This document shows positions 43,631-53,330 of a stretch of DNA of 64,000 bases, piece after piece. Within the stretch, counting starts at the first letter, position 1; every line of letters begins with the position of its first letter. Below the pieces are notes generated by a model. It was not told where the DNA came from and made no database searches. It saw only the letters and a program-made list of their open reading frames with translations. The DNA is from Fodinicola acaciae (GTDB taxonomy: Bacteria > Actinomycetota > Actinomycetes > Mycobacteriales > HKI-0501), in contig NZ_WOTN01000003.1 of NCBI RefSeq assembly GCF_010993745.1, positions 868,001-932,000 of the forward strand. Reading direction: 5' to 3'. Both the position numbers and the translations under genes were made by a program.

Positions 43631-44720
43631 CTGGGTCCCTTTCCCCGTGCCCTTACCTTGACCGTCTGCCACGGTAGCCGCTTTGACGTGCGATTTCGAC
43701 CCCTTTGTCGCCCGCGGCGCCTGCCAGCGGCAGCCGGACATTGATGAGGGCTCCTGGACTGTCTCAACGCGACCTTGATAGGACCTTGGTCTGGCTAGTG
43801 CAGTGCCGGCGCTTTGGGCAGCCGCATACCGGCGGCACCCATGACCCTTGGTCAGCTCAGCGGCGGCGGTGACAGCGCGACCGGCGGCGGTCGGATCACC
43901 AGCGGCGGCGTGTACGCGGACCAGCAGTCCGAGCGCGCAGGGGCCCGAGCCGGTAGCCGGTCTCGTGTCCGGTAGGTACCGCTTCGGCGGCGGGCTCGAC
44001 GCCGTAGCGGCGGTCCTGTCAGCGAGGGGCGACGGCGATGGCGGTGAGGATATCGGCTTGCTTGGTGCAGTAGCCGCCGGCGGTGGCCAGCAGCAGGGCG
44101 GTACCGACTGGCGGCGGTCGTGGTGGAGAAGGACCGAGCCCGATCCGCGCTTCGATCTGCGCATGCCAGTATCGCGGCCGTTCCGCTCTGGCGACGCGTT
44201 CGTAGATGGTGCGGACCACGCCGCGAGCCCGGAGATATGATTCCAATCTCACGCAGCAGGGCGTCCGACGCGAGCACGCACTCGCTGGCCACTCTGTGGG
44301 CGAGACCGGAGACACCGCAGGGGCGGACTGTGGCTGCGCACCGCCGGCCGTCTCGGCGGCAGGCGGCGGTGGTGGTGCGCCATTCCACCAAATGTTTGCG
44401 GTGCAGAAATAGTGGCCGCAGCAGGTCCGTCAACGTCCACACTGTTTCCCCCGGACCATAGGCCGGCGGCGTACGCGACGAGCGCCGTGAGCGTCGCGCG
44501 TTCGGCGTCGCCCCCCTTCCAACACCTACGCAGAGTCCCGGTACATCGGCGCCGGGCGCGGCGAGTCGTCCAAAGCAGGTAGCCGGAGGCGGATACGCAA
44601 TATTTACCGCCGCCCGGCAAGCGCCCGTTTACCCCGCGCGCAATCGCACCAGCGCTTGCTGGTGCTCCTCAATGGCGTTCTCCTGCACGGTCGATCGGAG
44701 ATGGACGTATGAACGCCCGG
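43631..44720. other. Decayed region rich in GGCGGCGGT motifs
   Basis: No intact gene. Short minus-strand stretches such as ALGLLVRVHAAAGDPTAAGR and RATLTALVAYAAGLWSGGNS look protein-like but lie in different frames separated by stops, as in a pseudogene. Many GGCGGCGGT runs occur without fixed spacing, so this is compositional rather than an array. Confidence 0.45.
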
Positions 44721-45905
44721 TCAGGCGGTGGAGTGGACGAACATATGGTGCGCGTAGCCACCGGTGCTCAGCCGGGATATGGCCGGCAGTCCGGCCACCG
44801 CGGTCGGTGTCGTGACGCGCGGGTCGGTACTGCCGAGTCCGAGTTGGCCTTGTTGGTTGTTTCCCCAGGTTTTCAGGGTGCCGTTGGAAGCCAGGGCTGC
44901 GCTGAATTCGCTGTAGGCGCGTACGGTGGTGACCCCGGTCAGGCCGGGTACGGCTTTGGGTGCGTTGATAACGCTGCCGGACGTGCCGTCGCCGAGTTGG
45001 CCGTCCAGGTTGACACCCCATGACCAGACGGCGCCGCCGCGGGTGAGTGCGAGTGTGTGGTTGAATCCTTGGGAAACCTGTGCCATGGCGGGAATGCCCG
45101 TGATGAGGGTTGGAGTGTCGTGTTCGAAGACGCCGCCAAAGGTTTCGGGACTACCCCAGGCGTACACGGCGCCAGTCGCGGTCAGCGCGCCGGTTTTGGA
45201 CTGCGCTGCAGTGATGGCGGTCGCGCCGCTCAAGCCGGTAGCGGCGGCTGGCACCGGGTTGCAGACGCAGCCAGCGGGGTCGCCGGTTTTGCCGCGGCCC
45301 AGTTCGCCGTAGACGTCTGATCCCCAGGTCCATACGGTGCCATCCGTACGCAGCGCAGCCATGTGCCGGCCGCCGGCCGCGATCGCCGTGACACCGGACA
45401 GACCGGGTACCTGCTGCGGACGGTCGACGGCGACGCCGTCGCCGAAGCGGCCATCGCCGAGTTGGCCGGCGGACCCGTCGCCCCAGGCCCACACCGTGCC
45501 ATCGGTACGCAGCGCCATCGCCGTTCCGGTGCCGGCGGCGACGGCCGTTACCGAGGTCAACCCCAGAACGGTAACCGGCACAGAGGTGTCCGGTGTGCCG
45601 CCAGTACCGAGCCGGCCGTACGCGTTGGAGCCAGCCGCCAGCACCGTTCCGTCTCTGTTGCGGAAGATCGAATAGCCGTCGCTGGCCGCGATGTCGCTGA
45701 CGTTCGGCAGGCGTGTGATGTTGACTGGCCCGTTGTGGCTCGTGGTGCTGTTGTCGCCGAGTTGACCGTACGCGTTGTCGCCCCAGCCCCACACCGCCGC
45801 GGCGTCCGCGTGCGCCGCGGTCATCACCATGAGCGATGCGAGCGAACCGACAACGAGCGAGATAAACGTACGACGGAACATGCGCCGATAATCGACAGAA
45901 GTCAT
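44721..45905 (-). CDS. Secreted RCC1-repeat beta-propeller protein
   Basis: A 394-residue protein. The signal peptide (FRRTFISLVVGSLASLMVMT ending AHADA) is followed by about seven RCC1 blades, each with a variant of WGDNAYGQLGDNS, ALRTDGTVWAWGDGSAGQLG or WGNNQQGQLGLGS. Bacterial RCC1 proteins are exported propellers of mostly unknown binding function. I chose ATG 45905; ATG 45881 is also possible and neither has a strong ribosome-binding site. It has no partner genes nearby. Confidence 0.82.
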   Translation of the reverse strand: MTSVDYRRMFRRTFISLVVGSLASLMVMTAAHADAAAVWGWGDNAYGQLGDNSTTSHNGPVNITRLPNVSDIAASDGYSIFRNRDGTVLAAGSNAYGRLGTGGTPDTSVPVTVLGLTSVTAVAAGTGTAMALRTDGTVWAWGDGSAGQLGDGRFGDGVAVDRPQQVPGLSGVTAIAAGGRHMAALRTDGTVWTWGSDVYGELGRGKTGDPAGCVCNPVPAAATGLSGATAITAAQSKTGALTATGAVYAWGSPETFGGVFEHDTPTLITGIPAMAQVSQGFNHTLALTRGGAVWSWGVNLDGQLGDGTSGSVINAPKAVPGLTGVTTVRAYSEFSAALASNGTLKTWGNNQQGQLGLGSTDPRVTTPTAVAGLPAISRLSTGGYAHHMFVHSTA

Positions 45906-45941
45906 TGGCGTGGTCAAGGGCCGATAGCCGGCATGCCAGAT

Positions 45942-46150
45942 TTAGCGTGGCGTTGCTGTGTCGGGGACGAGGTCGTCGCGGACGGCGCGTACGACCTCGA
46001 TGGGTTGACCGGCGGGGTCGGTGAGGTCCCAGTCTTCGTAGCGTTTGCCGGCGACGATCGGGCAGGCGTCGCCCCAGTCCATGGTGATGACGGCGTCCGA
46101 GGCGTGGACGGCGTCAGTGGTGAGGATTTTCGGGGGCTGGTTGGGGATGC
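45942..46150 (-). pseudogene. Fragment of an arsenate reductase-like (LMW phosphatase) gene
   Basis: The minus frame reads PPKILTTDAVHASDAVITMD then WGDACPIVAGKRYEDWDLTD and PAGQPIEVVRAVRDDLVPD before TAA. That is the C-terminal half of ArsC-type arsenate reductases, where ITMGCGDTCP is usual; here GC is replaced by DW. The N-terminal half with the catalytic Cys is missing. It lies 180 bases from the end of the ISL3 element, which may have caused the loss. Confidence 0.65.
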
Positions 46151-46330
46151 GGCTTGTACGCCGTGGCCAGCCGACCAGGCAGCGGCCCGGACGGTCGGCG
46201 GAGGCCAGGTGCTCGGCGAATCACGCCGATGCGCAAGGACTGCCAGCGCCTACCGTCGTGCCACCCCATCACCGGCGTCGCGTACACGTCCCGCACCGGC
46301 GGCGCCTCGTGTCAACGGACACTTGTGTCT

Positions 46331-46353
46331 GGCTCTGGCGCAAAGTCCGTGAT
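46331..46353 (+). repeat. ISL3 terminal inverted repeat, transposase 3' side
   Basis: It begins GGCTCTGGCGCAAAGTCCGT and is identical over 23 bases to the complement of 48234-48256. The transposase stop lies 22 bases inside. Confidence 0.88.
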
Positions 46354-46375
46354 CGGGTTGGTGTCGTCGTCGTGG

Positions 46376-47935
46376 TCAGATACGGAGGAGTACGCATCGG
46401 CGTAGGAGGTCGAAGTTGGCTCGGCCGTACATTTGTCGTTTGATGGCTTTGATGCGGCAGACTGCTCCTTCGACGGCTCCGCTGCTCCAGTGCAGGGCGA
46501 TGCCGTTGCGGACGGCGTCGTAGTCCTTGAGCAGTCCGGCGGCGAAGCCTTGGATGTGGGTGATGGCGCTGGTTTTCGCGTTGGCGATCCAGGTGTCGAG
46601 GTGGTTGGCGCGGTGTTCGCGGAGCATTCCGGCGAAGTCGCTGACCAGCTTGTTCGCGTTTCGCAACGTGTCGCATCGATCGAGGATCCGGGTGAGGTCT
46701 GCTCGTTCTTTGTCGGTGGTTTTGTTGGCGGGAAGGATGATCCAGCCGGTCACCTCGCGCGGTGTGGGTGTCGCTGGAGGGATCGCGCTGGGCGGGGTAG
46801 CGGTTGTCCGCCATTCCTGCAGCTGTCGGCGTACGGATCGTTCGGTGCCTCGGTAGCCGATCGCGCGCAGTTCTTCGGTGAGCCGGGCGGCGTTGGTCCA
46901 GCCTTCCTCCCAGCGTCGGATGAGGTAGTCCAGGTGGGCGTCGAGCTCGCGGCCACGCCGCGACGATGGGATCAGTAATTCGTCGGCGGTGGCTGCGCGG
47001 ACGTAGCGGCGGACGGTATTTCCGTCCAGATTCAGTGCCTTGCAGATCGCCCCGGTTCCCACTCCTCGCTGGTGCAGAGCGTGGACTTCGGCGTGCCGCT
47101 GGCGGGTCAGTTCCGCGCGTCGCCCCTCAACCGCCGGCACCGCCGGCGCCGGTTGGGCAACGGCGGCTTCGGCGGGCTGGTCGCGGAGGCAACCGCGGTG
47201 GGCGCGGACGACCTTGTCCACGGCCTCGGTGAGATTCTTCAGCAGGTGCCAGCGATCGGCGACCTGGATAGCCTCGGGAGCGCCGAGCCGCGCGCCTTCG
47301 GCGTATCCACCTGCCCGGTCACGGCAAATCGTCTCGGCTCCGGGATGTGCACGTAGCCACTGCGCGAACGTGTCGCCGGCCCGGTCAGGCAACATGTCGA
47401 TCGGCTGGTGATTGTCCATGTCTACCAGGATCGACCCGTATTTGCGGCCACGGCGGAACGCGAAATCATCGACCCCGACCACCGACACCGAGCCAGGCTC
47501 GGGCACCGGCAGTGCCCGGACCAGCCGCAACAGCGTCGACCGGGATGCCTCAACGGCCAACCGCCGCGTCAGCCGATGACCGGGCCGGCCGCCCAGCGTC
47601 AGCGCGATCATTTCCAGCATGCGGCGTTGCAGCGGAGTACGCCGCGCATACGGCGTGGTCACGCCAGCCACCTGCTCGACGAACGTTACCTTCTCACATT
47701 CGGTGTTATGGCAGAGAAAACGTCGCACCCGTAGTCGGATCACCGTCTCCTGCCCACCAATAGCCGGCTCCGACAGCGACCGCTCGTATCGGGAATGCAC
47801 GCGGCGCGACCTCGCCCCGCATCCCGGACAGGTCGCGTCAACGTCGGCAACGCTGGCCTGAAGGTGCAGCACCGATCCGCGCCGCACGACCTCCTCGATG
47901 CGCAACGGCGCCAAATGAGGAAGAAGCACCTTCAA
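46376..47935 (-). CDS. ISL3-family transposase
   Basis: A 519-residue protein. An N-terminal zinc finger (CPGCGARSRRVHSRY and a later CHNTEC) is followed by the DDE domain: Asp in VGVDDFAFRRG, Asp in QVADRWHLLKN and Glu in SSGAVEGAVCRIK, with the family ending KRQMYGRANFDLLRRC. The long insert between the second Asp and the Glu is typical of ISL3. It appears intact, so the element could be active. Confidence 0.93.
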   Translation of the reverse strand: MKVLLPHLAPLRIEEVVRRGSVLHLQASVADVDATCPGCGARSRRVHSRYERSLSEPAIGGQETVIRLRVRRFLCHNTECEKVTFVEQVAGVTTPYARRTPLQRRMLEMIALTLGGRPGHRLTRRLAVEASRSTLLRLVRALPVPEPGSVSVVGVDDFAFRRGRKYGSILVDMDNHQPIDMLPDRAGDTFAQWLRAHPGAETICRDRAGGYAEGARLGAPEAIQVADRWHLLKNLTEAVDKVVRAHRGCLRDQPAEAAVAQPAPAVPAVEGRRAELTRQRHAEVHALHQRGVGTGAICKALNLDGNTVRRYVRAATADELLIPSSRRGRELDAHLDYLIRRWEEGWTNAARLTEELRAIGYRGTERSVRRQLQEWRTTATPPSAIPPATPTPREVTGWIILPANKTTDKERADLTRILDRCDTLRNANKLVSDFAGMLREHRANHLDTWIANAKTSAITHIQGFAAGLLKDYDAVRNGIALHWSSGAVEGAVCRIKAIKRQMYGRANFDLLRRCVLLRI

Positions 47936-48233
47936 ACCAAGATCATCATCGCACCCGAGTCATGATCAACTAACCATGGGCATGCCGACGTCCGACGCGC
48001 TCGTCGGAATCAGAAATCTTTGCACCAGAACCAAAAAGACGCCCCTCCATCCATTGACGAGCGGGGGTGCGGGCCGGGATCGAGGACAACTGTCCGCCCA
48101 TGGCCACTGCGGCGTGGTGCGCGCCGCACGGAGTGGGTTGACTGCCTGCCAGCTATACCAAGAATGCCATCAGACTGTGGCCAAATACGCCAAAGTCCGC
48201 CAACTCTTTCAAAACGTACCGAGCACGAGATTC
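47936..48233. other. Non-coding end of the ISL3 element
   Basis: About 300 bases between the transposase start and the outer inverted repeat. It should contain the transposase promoter. No second ORF with coding character is visible. Confidence 0.5.
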
Positions 48234-48256
48234 ATCACGGACTTTGCGCCAGAGCC
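48234..48256 (-). repeat. ISL3 terminal inverted repeat, transposase 5' side
   Basis: Exact complement of 46331-46353 over 23 bases. It marks the outer edge of the element. Confidence 0.88.
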
Positions 48257-48512
48257 ATTTTTTCATGTCCGCTGGCACCTCGAACTCCTCAAAACCCGAT
48301 CGCCGCCCCCGCGCCGCGTAGTGCATGCCCATTAAACGCCCAATCGACCGGTCACTGGCAACATCGTGGGTCTGTCTTATATTTGTCGGCGAGTCCGCGG
48401 AGTACGGGTTGTTGAGCAACGTGTCCACCGTGACATCGTCCGCGCGGCTACCCGCCACCCGCCGAAGAACGCCCGACGCGATACCGAAAGGTCCAAGCAG
48501 CACGCATTGCAC
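48257..48512 (-). pseudogene. Possible gene fragment cut by the ISL3 element (weak)
   Basis: An open frame of 85 codons on the minus strand (starting MQCVLLGPFGIASGVLRRVA) reads straight into the inverted repeat at 48256 and then continues in IS sequence. If real, it is the 5' part of a gene interrupted by the insertion. I recognise no family and the coding signal is modest. Confidence 0.25.
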
Positions 48513-48614
48513 TGCAGCCTCGACACGCCGTACCGTCTCATCAATCTGTCGCAGGTGACATTTAGACGACAGATCGATGAGACAAGCGTCAGATACGATG
48601 GGAACCTACACTCA

Positions 48615-49598
48615 TCAGCCGTAGCGGACGAACCGGATGTCTTGCGATTCCCAATACTTCACACCGAATACTCGAGACTTCTGGACCAGTTGGCCATAGT
48701 CGGGGGCATGGATCATCATTCCTTGGCCGAGGTATACGCCGACATGGTGGTAGTACGATGACTGATCGCCACGATCGTGGAAGAAAATCAGGTCGCCAGC
48801 TGCAGCCTGTACACGGGACACCGTGGTGCCGTACGAGATCTGACGACTGGCCCCGTGCGGCAAACGGATCCGCCCACCGCTGGCTTGATATACTGCGTAT
48901 AGCGTAAGCCCCGAGCAGTCGAAGTTCCCGCCCGTCGGACCGTGGAAGTCGCCGGCGCCCCAGTTGTAGCCCGCTTTGCCGATCCATCGCGACGCGAACT
49001 CGACGACGCGCTGTCCGAACGGCCCGGCAGCGGTGCAAATGGCCGTCGCGATCGCAGTCACGATTCGCGCGGCGACCGCCTCGTGCTTCGCGTACGCGTC
49101 CGGGTAGGCGCTGCGTTCGACGCGTTGCGCAGCCACCGTTAGCGGCAGCTGCTCCCACCCAGGAACCTTCAGCAAAGCCTTATAAAACTGCTGGGACGCA
49201 TACACGGGATCGTGCAGCTGCTCAGCCGAGCCCCACCCTTGCGACGGACGCTGCTGAAACAATCCAACCGAGTCCCGATCGCCATCGGGAGTATTGATCA
49301 GGCTTGACTCCTGCATGGCTGTCGCCACCGCGATCACCCACCCGCGCTGGGGAACCCGCATCTGCTGCCCCACCCGAACGATCGTCGCCGCGTTCCCGAA
49401 CATCTCCTCAGTAATCCCACTCCTACTCAGCTCCGCTGGTCGTGTCGGTGTACATGCCAACGCAGCTTCACCACCCATTCCTAGGCGTCCGGAAATCATC
49501 GCGGCGATCAAAAATACAGGAAGGAGTGGGGCAACAATGAAAATCGCAATCCTCGGCAAAGCTAACTCCAGTGTGGAATCGAAAGGGAGCCGTCGCAT
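48615..49598 (-). CDS. Membrane-anchored lysozyme-like/NlpC-P60 wall hydrolase
   Basis: A 327-residue protein. One N-terminal membrane segment (about 15-38), a lysozyme/transglycosylase-like domain (WVIAVATAMQESSLINTPDG, FQQRPSQGWG) and a C-terminal NlpC/P60 peptidase with the catalytic Cys in NFDCSGLTLY and His in YYHHVGVYLG. Such two-domain enzymes open peptidoglycan for conjugation or for surface machines in actinobacteria. It lies at the edge of the Tad operon on the same strand but 0.5 kb apart, so it may serve pilus passage through the wall. Confidence 0.87.
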   Translation of the reverse strand: MRRLPFDSTLELALPRIAIFIVAPLLPVFLIAAMISGRLGMGGEAALACTPTRPAELSRSGITEEMFGNAATIVRVGQQMRVPQRGWVIAVATAMQESSLINTPDGDRDSVGLFQQRPSQGWGSAEQLHDPVYASQQFYKALLKVPGWEQLPLTVAAQRVERSAYPDAYAKHEAVAARIVTAIATAICTAAGPFGQRVVEFASRWIGKAGYNWGAGDFHGPTGGNFDCSGLTLYAVYQASGGRIRLPHGASRQISYGTTVSRVQAAAGDLIFFHDRGDQSSYYHHVGVYLGQGMMIHAPDYGQLVQKSRVFGVKYWESQDIRFVRYG

Positions 49599-50121
49599 GG
49601 CGAAGCCGTTGACGTCCGGAAACCCGCAACGTCGCCCGCGATTTCGGCTTATGCTGCTGTAGCGAAGGCGCGAGTCGATCTGGTTGCCGCCGATCCTGAA
49701 TGAGCACGCCTATAGGCGGCCTACCCCACCAGTGTCTTCGTACGACCTGGTTTGACAGAGGCGCATCGGACTGGCGCTTGCATTGCGCAAGGGATGGCGA
49801 TTGACGACTTACGGTTGGCATGCAGGAGGTCGAGATCAAGTCGGCGAATCGCTCAATTCTGAGAGGGTGCGCCTCGAATGCTTGTTGCGGCCGTGTTGAT
49901 ATCGCCGTACCGGAAGCCGGCGCCGGGTCGGCGCCTCCCGGTGCGCAACGGCGTGTTCGTCGACACGAGCCGTCCGGTTCCGCGATGCTGCATGCTCGAG
50001 CTACACGGAAAGGGCTACACGCCCGCTGACCACCGAGCCTCTGCACCGGGATGGACGCGGCCAGCCGTAGTAGGTCGACTTTGATGGCCCGGGGTATTGG
50101 CGCTCCCGAGACACATGGCGA
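49599..50121. other. Intergenic region between Tad operon end and wall hydrolase
   Basis: 523 bases without a convincing gene. Short plus-strand frames have no recognisable motif. It probably holds the terminator of the Tad operon and the promoter of the NlpC/P60 gene, but I could not point to either. Confidence 0.5.
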
Positions 50122-52839
50122 TCATGATGTTGCTTCAGCTGCGGCTGGCAAGATTTGGTCTCTTAGATGCAGGTTCTGGGGCATGCCGGCGAGTTCGTCG
50201 GCGAGGTTGAGCAGGTCCGTCGAGGGGAGGACACTGAGATCGGCAAGCCGCCTGGTGGCGAGATCCCGGATCGCTCGGATCGCGGTGGGGTGACCGGCTT
50301 CGGTGCGCATCCAGAGCATGTAAAGAGATTCGTTGTCAGGATTGAGATCTACAAGGTGAGCGGCGATGGCGGCTGCCAGGTCGCGGTCGCCACTGGCGTC
50401 GAGATGGTGTTCGGCCAGTGAGCCAAGGGTACGGGCGAGCAGAGCGGTGATTTTGTCGTCGTGGATGCAGATCCAGTCTGCTGGCGCTCCTGCGGCGTCG
50501 AGGTGGCCGCGGTACAAGCGGAGGGCGCTGCGTGCGCCGTAGGTATCATGGGGATTACAGCCAAGCCGGTCGACGAGATCGCGCAATTTCCACAGGTCTA
50601 CCGCCCAAACACGCGGATCGAGTGAATAGCGGCCCCCCTCGTACGCGATTGGGTTCAGACCGACGGCGTCATCATCGATTCCCAGTACGCGCAGCTGTCG
50701 ACGCACGCGGGCGAGAACGGTCGACAGAGCATTGCGGCCTCGTTCGCGCGTATACTCTGGCCAGAGGGTGGCGGTTAGCTCCCCCAATGGAACACCTTCG
50801 CGGTGCAGCGCCAGAACGACCAGGAGCTCAGTACCCTTGCCCCCAGGTGGAGGCACTTGCTCACCATCTGGGTCGTGCAACTCGAACCGCCCCAGCACGC
50901 TAAGCGCCAGTCTCGGCTGCTTTTGGTGTGCGTGCTGTGCGACATCCCAACTATTCTCGGATTGTGTCGGTCCACACACGGATTGTGCGCCTGCCGACGC
51001 ATCTAGCGAGTCGCTAGTCTCGTGTGGGTCGCTCGTGGGTTCGACGATCTTCTGACTCTGCATTTGTTTTGACGGCAGCCCTGGTGGCGTCGTTGCCTGT
51101 CTACTACGCATCTCGACGCCTTGCGCCGCAGTTCCGGAGCCGGCCTCAAGTCGGGCGAGAATCTGGGCGAGGTGCGCGGCGGGCAGCGTACTCGCGCGCG
51201 CGTTCGCGAGCGAGATCGGTCCGGCCGGCCCGGGTGAAACACGGCCGGTCGAGTCGACCACACATCCATGTTCTCGATGATGGTCGTCGAGGATGACAGC
51301 GTGGATCGCGAGCCGGTGGCGACCGGATTCAGCCAGCATCGCAGTCAGCCGCCGGCTCGCGGCGGCAGAGCTGGCGAGCACGACGACCAGGGGCCCCGGC
51401 GCCGGCGTACGCGGATCACGGTCGAGGCTGAGACGGCGACGGGCGATGACCGCATCTTCGAGGAGGTCCAACAGTTTGTCAGCGTCGACGGCAAGCCGGA
51501 ACTCGGCGTTCCCGACTCGAATATCGGTCATGTTCGAGGACCACGGTGGAGCGTGCGGTACAAGTAGTTCGGACAGGAGCTTTGAATCGGTCAGCAGCTG
51601 CACGCCGCCGGGTCCACTGGGCCGGCCAGCAGCGCCGACCGTGGCGATGATCGCGCGCACTACCGCGTACGCGCCCTCGCCGGTCAGCCGTAGAGGCATG
51701 GCCGTCTGGTCGAGATAAACAGTTTCGCCAGCTGTGTTGACGGCGATCGGCAGCAACGGTCCGTGGATGGGAGCTGTTTCTGATGCGGTGCGCTCACTCG
51801 GTGCACGCCACCGTAGCGACGTCGGCGGGATCCGAGTCAGTGTCGATGTGAGCTCGTCTGCCGGTTCGGCGGCATGGTCCAGTTCCCGGTAATGCAGGAA
51901 GCGGCGGCGCCGCCGGATGGCCATGATCAACGCGGCGCCGATAACCGCAGCCGCACCGAAGACGAGCCAGCCTCCGTCGGGCAGGTTCAGGTGTCCCTCA
52001 ACGGAGTCGCCGCCCGGTAGTGGGGACGGTGTCGCGGACGTCAATTCCCGGGTGGCCGGCCTCGGGGAGTTCTTCTCGGTAGGCTGCATTGGCCTGGCGG
52101 GTGTGTGAGACGGCTGCGGAGATCGAGGTTGTACTCGGTGAGGATTCGTGGACTGGGTACGCGGCAGCCACAAGCGCCAAAGTGGCCGGATATGGTTCGG
52201 GTTGGTGAAAACCACGCCTTCGGGTTCGTGGCGGCCACGGTTGGCATGCCAAATGCGCGGCCATTCCTTCTCGGCACCATATGTCTTATCGGCAATCGCG
52301 GAGAGTGTGTCGCCTTTCTTGACCTGGTACCAGTGGCCGGCCGTCAACGGCGAGCCGTATCCGGTTACGACGTCCGTTTCTTCCGGCTGAGGCTGTGCAA
52401 CGGCGGTTGAATAGGCACCCGTCCGGGTGTTGTCGGAGTACGCAGCCGCGAATGCCCCGCGAGACACCGCGGCCGCAATAACAAGTCCGACGAGTGTTGA
52501 GATTGATGCTCGGATGATCCCGTGGGGTGTCTGGTAGCGATTTCCGTTACGGAGTGCGCGAATGTGAGCGATCGCGTCCCCGATCGCGTGCACGATCAGA
52601 TAGATCGACAACATGAACCAGCTGATCCAACCGAGGCAGGTGGCGCCGCGGCCGATCAGATCGGCCGTGGACAGATAACTGCTCCAGGTGAGGATGTCGT
52701 CCCAAGTGATCGGGTGATCTGGCGGCGGCAGTGGTACGTACGCGAGCAAGAGAGTCGGCGGAAGGACAACCAACCCGAGCAGCACCGCGACAGCCAGTGC
52801 CGCGCGCAGCATCCTCGCTGCAAACCGCCAGGCCGTCAT
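50122..52839 (-). CDS. Membrane LysM protein fused to a BTAD regulatory domain
   Basis: A 905-residue protein. Three membrane segments (about 12-33, 67-85, 113-132) precede a LysM domain (169-226: HWYQVKKGDTLSAIADKTYG, EKEWPRIWHANRG), a Pro/Thr linker and a fourth membrane segment near 292-312. The last 250 residues hold a winged helix (LSVLGRFELHDPDGEQV, then TATLWPEYTRERGRNALSTV) and a TPR-like BTAD domain as in SARP activators. It may couple wall contact outside to a signalling domain inside. Last gene of the Tad operon; it overlaps the TadG gene by 4 bases (ATGA). Confidence 0.85.
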   Translation of the reverse strand: MTAWRFAARMLRAALAVAVLLGLVVLPPTLLLAYVPLPPPDHPITWDDILTWSSYLSTADLIGRGATCLGWISWFMLSIYLIVHAIGDAIAHIRALRNGNRYQTPHGIIRASISTLVGLVIAAAVSRGAFAAAYSDNTRTGAYSTAVAQPQPEETDVVTGYGSPLTAGHWYQVKKGDTLSAIADKTYGAEKEWPRIWHANRGRHEPEGVVFTNPNHIRPLWRLWLPRTQSTNPHRVQPRSPQPSHTPARPMQPTEKNSPRPATRELTSATPSPLPGGDSVEGHLNLPDGGWLVFGAAAVIGAALIMAIRRRRRFLHYRELDHAAEPADELTSTLTRIPPTSLRWRAPSERTASETAPIHGPLLPIAVNTAGETVYLDQTAMPLRLTGEGAYAVVRAIIATVGAAGRPSGPGGVQLLTDSKLLSELLVPHAPPWSSNMTDIRVGNAEFRLAVDADKLLDLLEDAVIARRRLSLDRDPRTPAPGPLVVVLASSAAASRRLTAMLAESGRHRLAIHAVILDDHHREHGCVVDSTGRVSPGPAGPISLANARASTLPAAHLAQILARLEAGSGTAAQGVEMRSRQATTPPGLPSKQMQSQKIVEPTSDPHETSDSLDASAGAQSVCGPTQSENSWDVAQHAHQKQPRLALSVLGRFELHDPDGEQVPPPGGKGTELLVVLALHREGVPLGELTATLWPEYTRERGRNALSTVLARVRRQLRVLGIDDDAVGLNPIAYEGGRYSLDPRVWAVDLWKLRDLVDRLGCNPHDTYGARSALRLYRGHLDAAGAPADWICIHDDKITALLARTLGSLAEHHLDASGDRDLAAAIAAHLVDLNPDNESLYMLWMRTEAGHPTAIRAIRDLATRRLADLSVLPSTDLLNLADELAGMPQNLHLRDQILPAAAEATS

Positions 52840-53330
52840 GGCACTCCTCCGAGGAGACCTCGGATAGGACGAGCCGACGCCGTGGCGGCAAGGGATTGTC
52901 CTGACGGGCCGGTGAATCGGAGGAACGTGTGGGTCGTCACGATGATAGTGACTGTGATCTTGACGGGCGTAGCTTGTGCTGTCCCCCGGAGGTGGAGGCG
53001 CGCAAGGAGTTTATTGGCAGCATTCTCAGCGGCTCGCGGGTCGAGAGCCAAGGTACGGGCACCGCCGCGCAAGCTGTTGAGATCCACCTGCTGCGCACCA
53101 ATTCGAGCTACGGTCTCTGCGACTCCAAGGGCGTGATCCATCGTGCTGATCGTGACGGACGATTGACGAAGGAAAGCCCCGAACAGAATTAGCGCCGCCA
53201 TGAGAACTGCGATCATTGGGCTTACCTGCCCTTCATCACGACGGAAGACACTGATGCTTACTGGCAGCCGTCTACGGCCAGCAGTCGATGGACCGCAGTC
53301 GTGTCGTTCGAGATCCTCGGGTCTGTTCAT
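52836..53330 (-). CDS. TadG-like pilus assembly protein
   Basis: A 164-residue protein. A basic N-terminus and one membrane segment (GQVSPMIAVLMAALILFGAF) resemble Rv3654c/TadG-like proteins of actinobacterial Tad loci, with an outside C-terminal domain. It probably acts as a minor pseudopilin or assembly factor. I chose ATG 53330 because it overlaps the stop of the preceding TadE gene (ATGA). Confidence 0.75.
   Translation of the reverse strand: MNRPEDLERHDCGPSTAGRRRLPVSISVFRRDEGQVSPMIAVLMAALILFGAFLRQSSVTISTMDHALGVAETVARIGAQQVDLNSLRGGARTLALDPRAAENAANKLLARLHLRGTAQATPVKITVTIIVTTHTFLRFTGPSGQSLAATASARPIRGLLGGVP

Larger units (their letters stand above)
46331..48256 (-). mobile_element. ISL3-family insertion sequence, complete
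   Basis: 1,926 bases bounded by perfect 23-base inverted repeats (46331-46353 and 48234-48256, starting GGCTCTGGCGCAAAGTCCGT). One transposase gene fills most of it, with about 300 non-coding bases upstream of that gene. The 8-base flanks TTGTGTCT and ATTTTTTC do not match, although ISL3 elements make 8-base target duplications, so the copy is old or one flank has been rearranged. Confidence 0.88.

Noticed and set aside
43850-44400. Repeated GGCGGCGGT motifs as a possible CRISPR or VNTR array
   Set aside because: Spacing is irregular and the flanks do not repeat. This is high-GC composition in decayed coding DNA.
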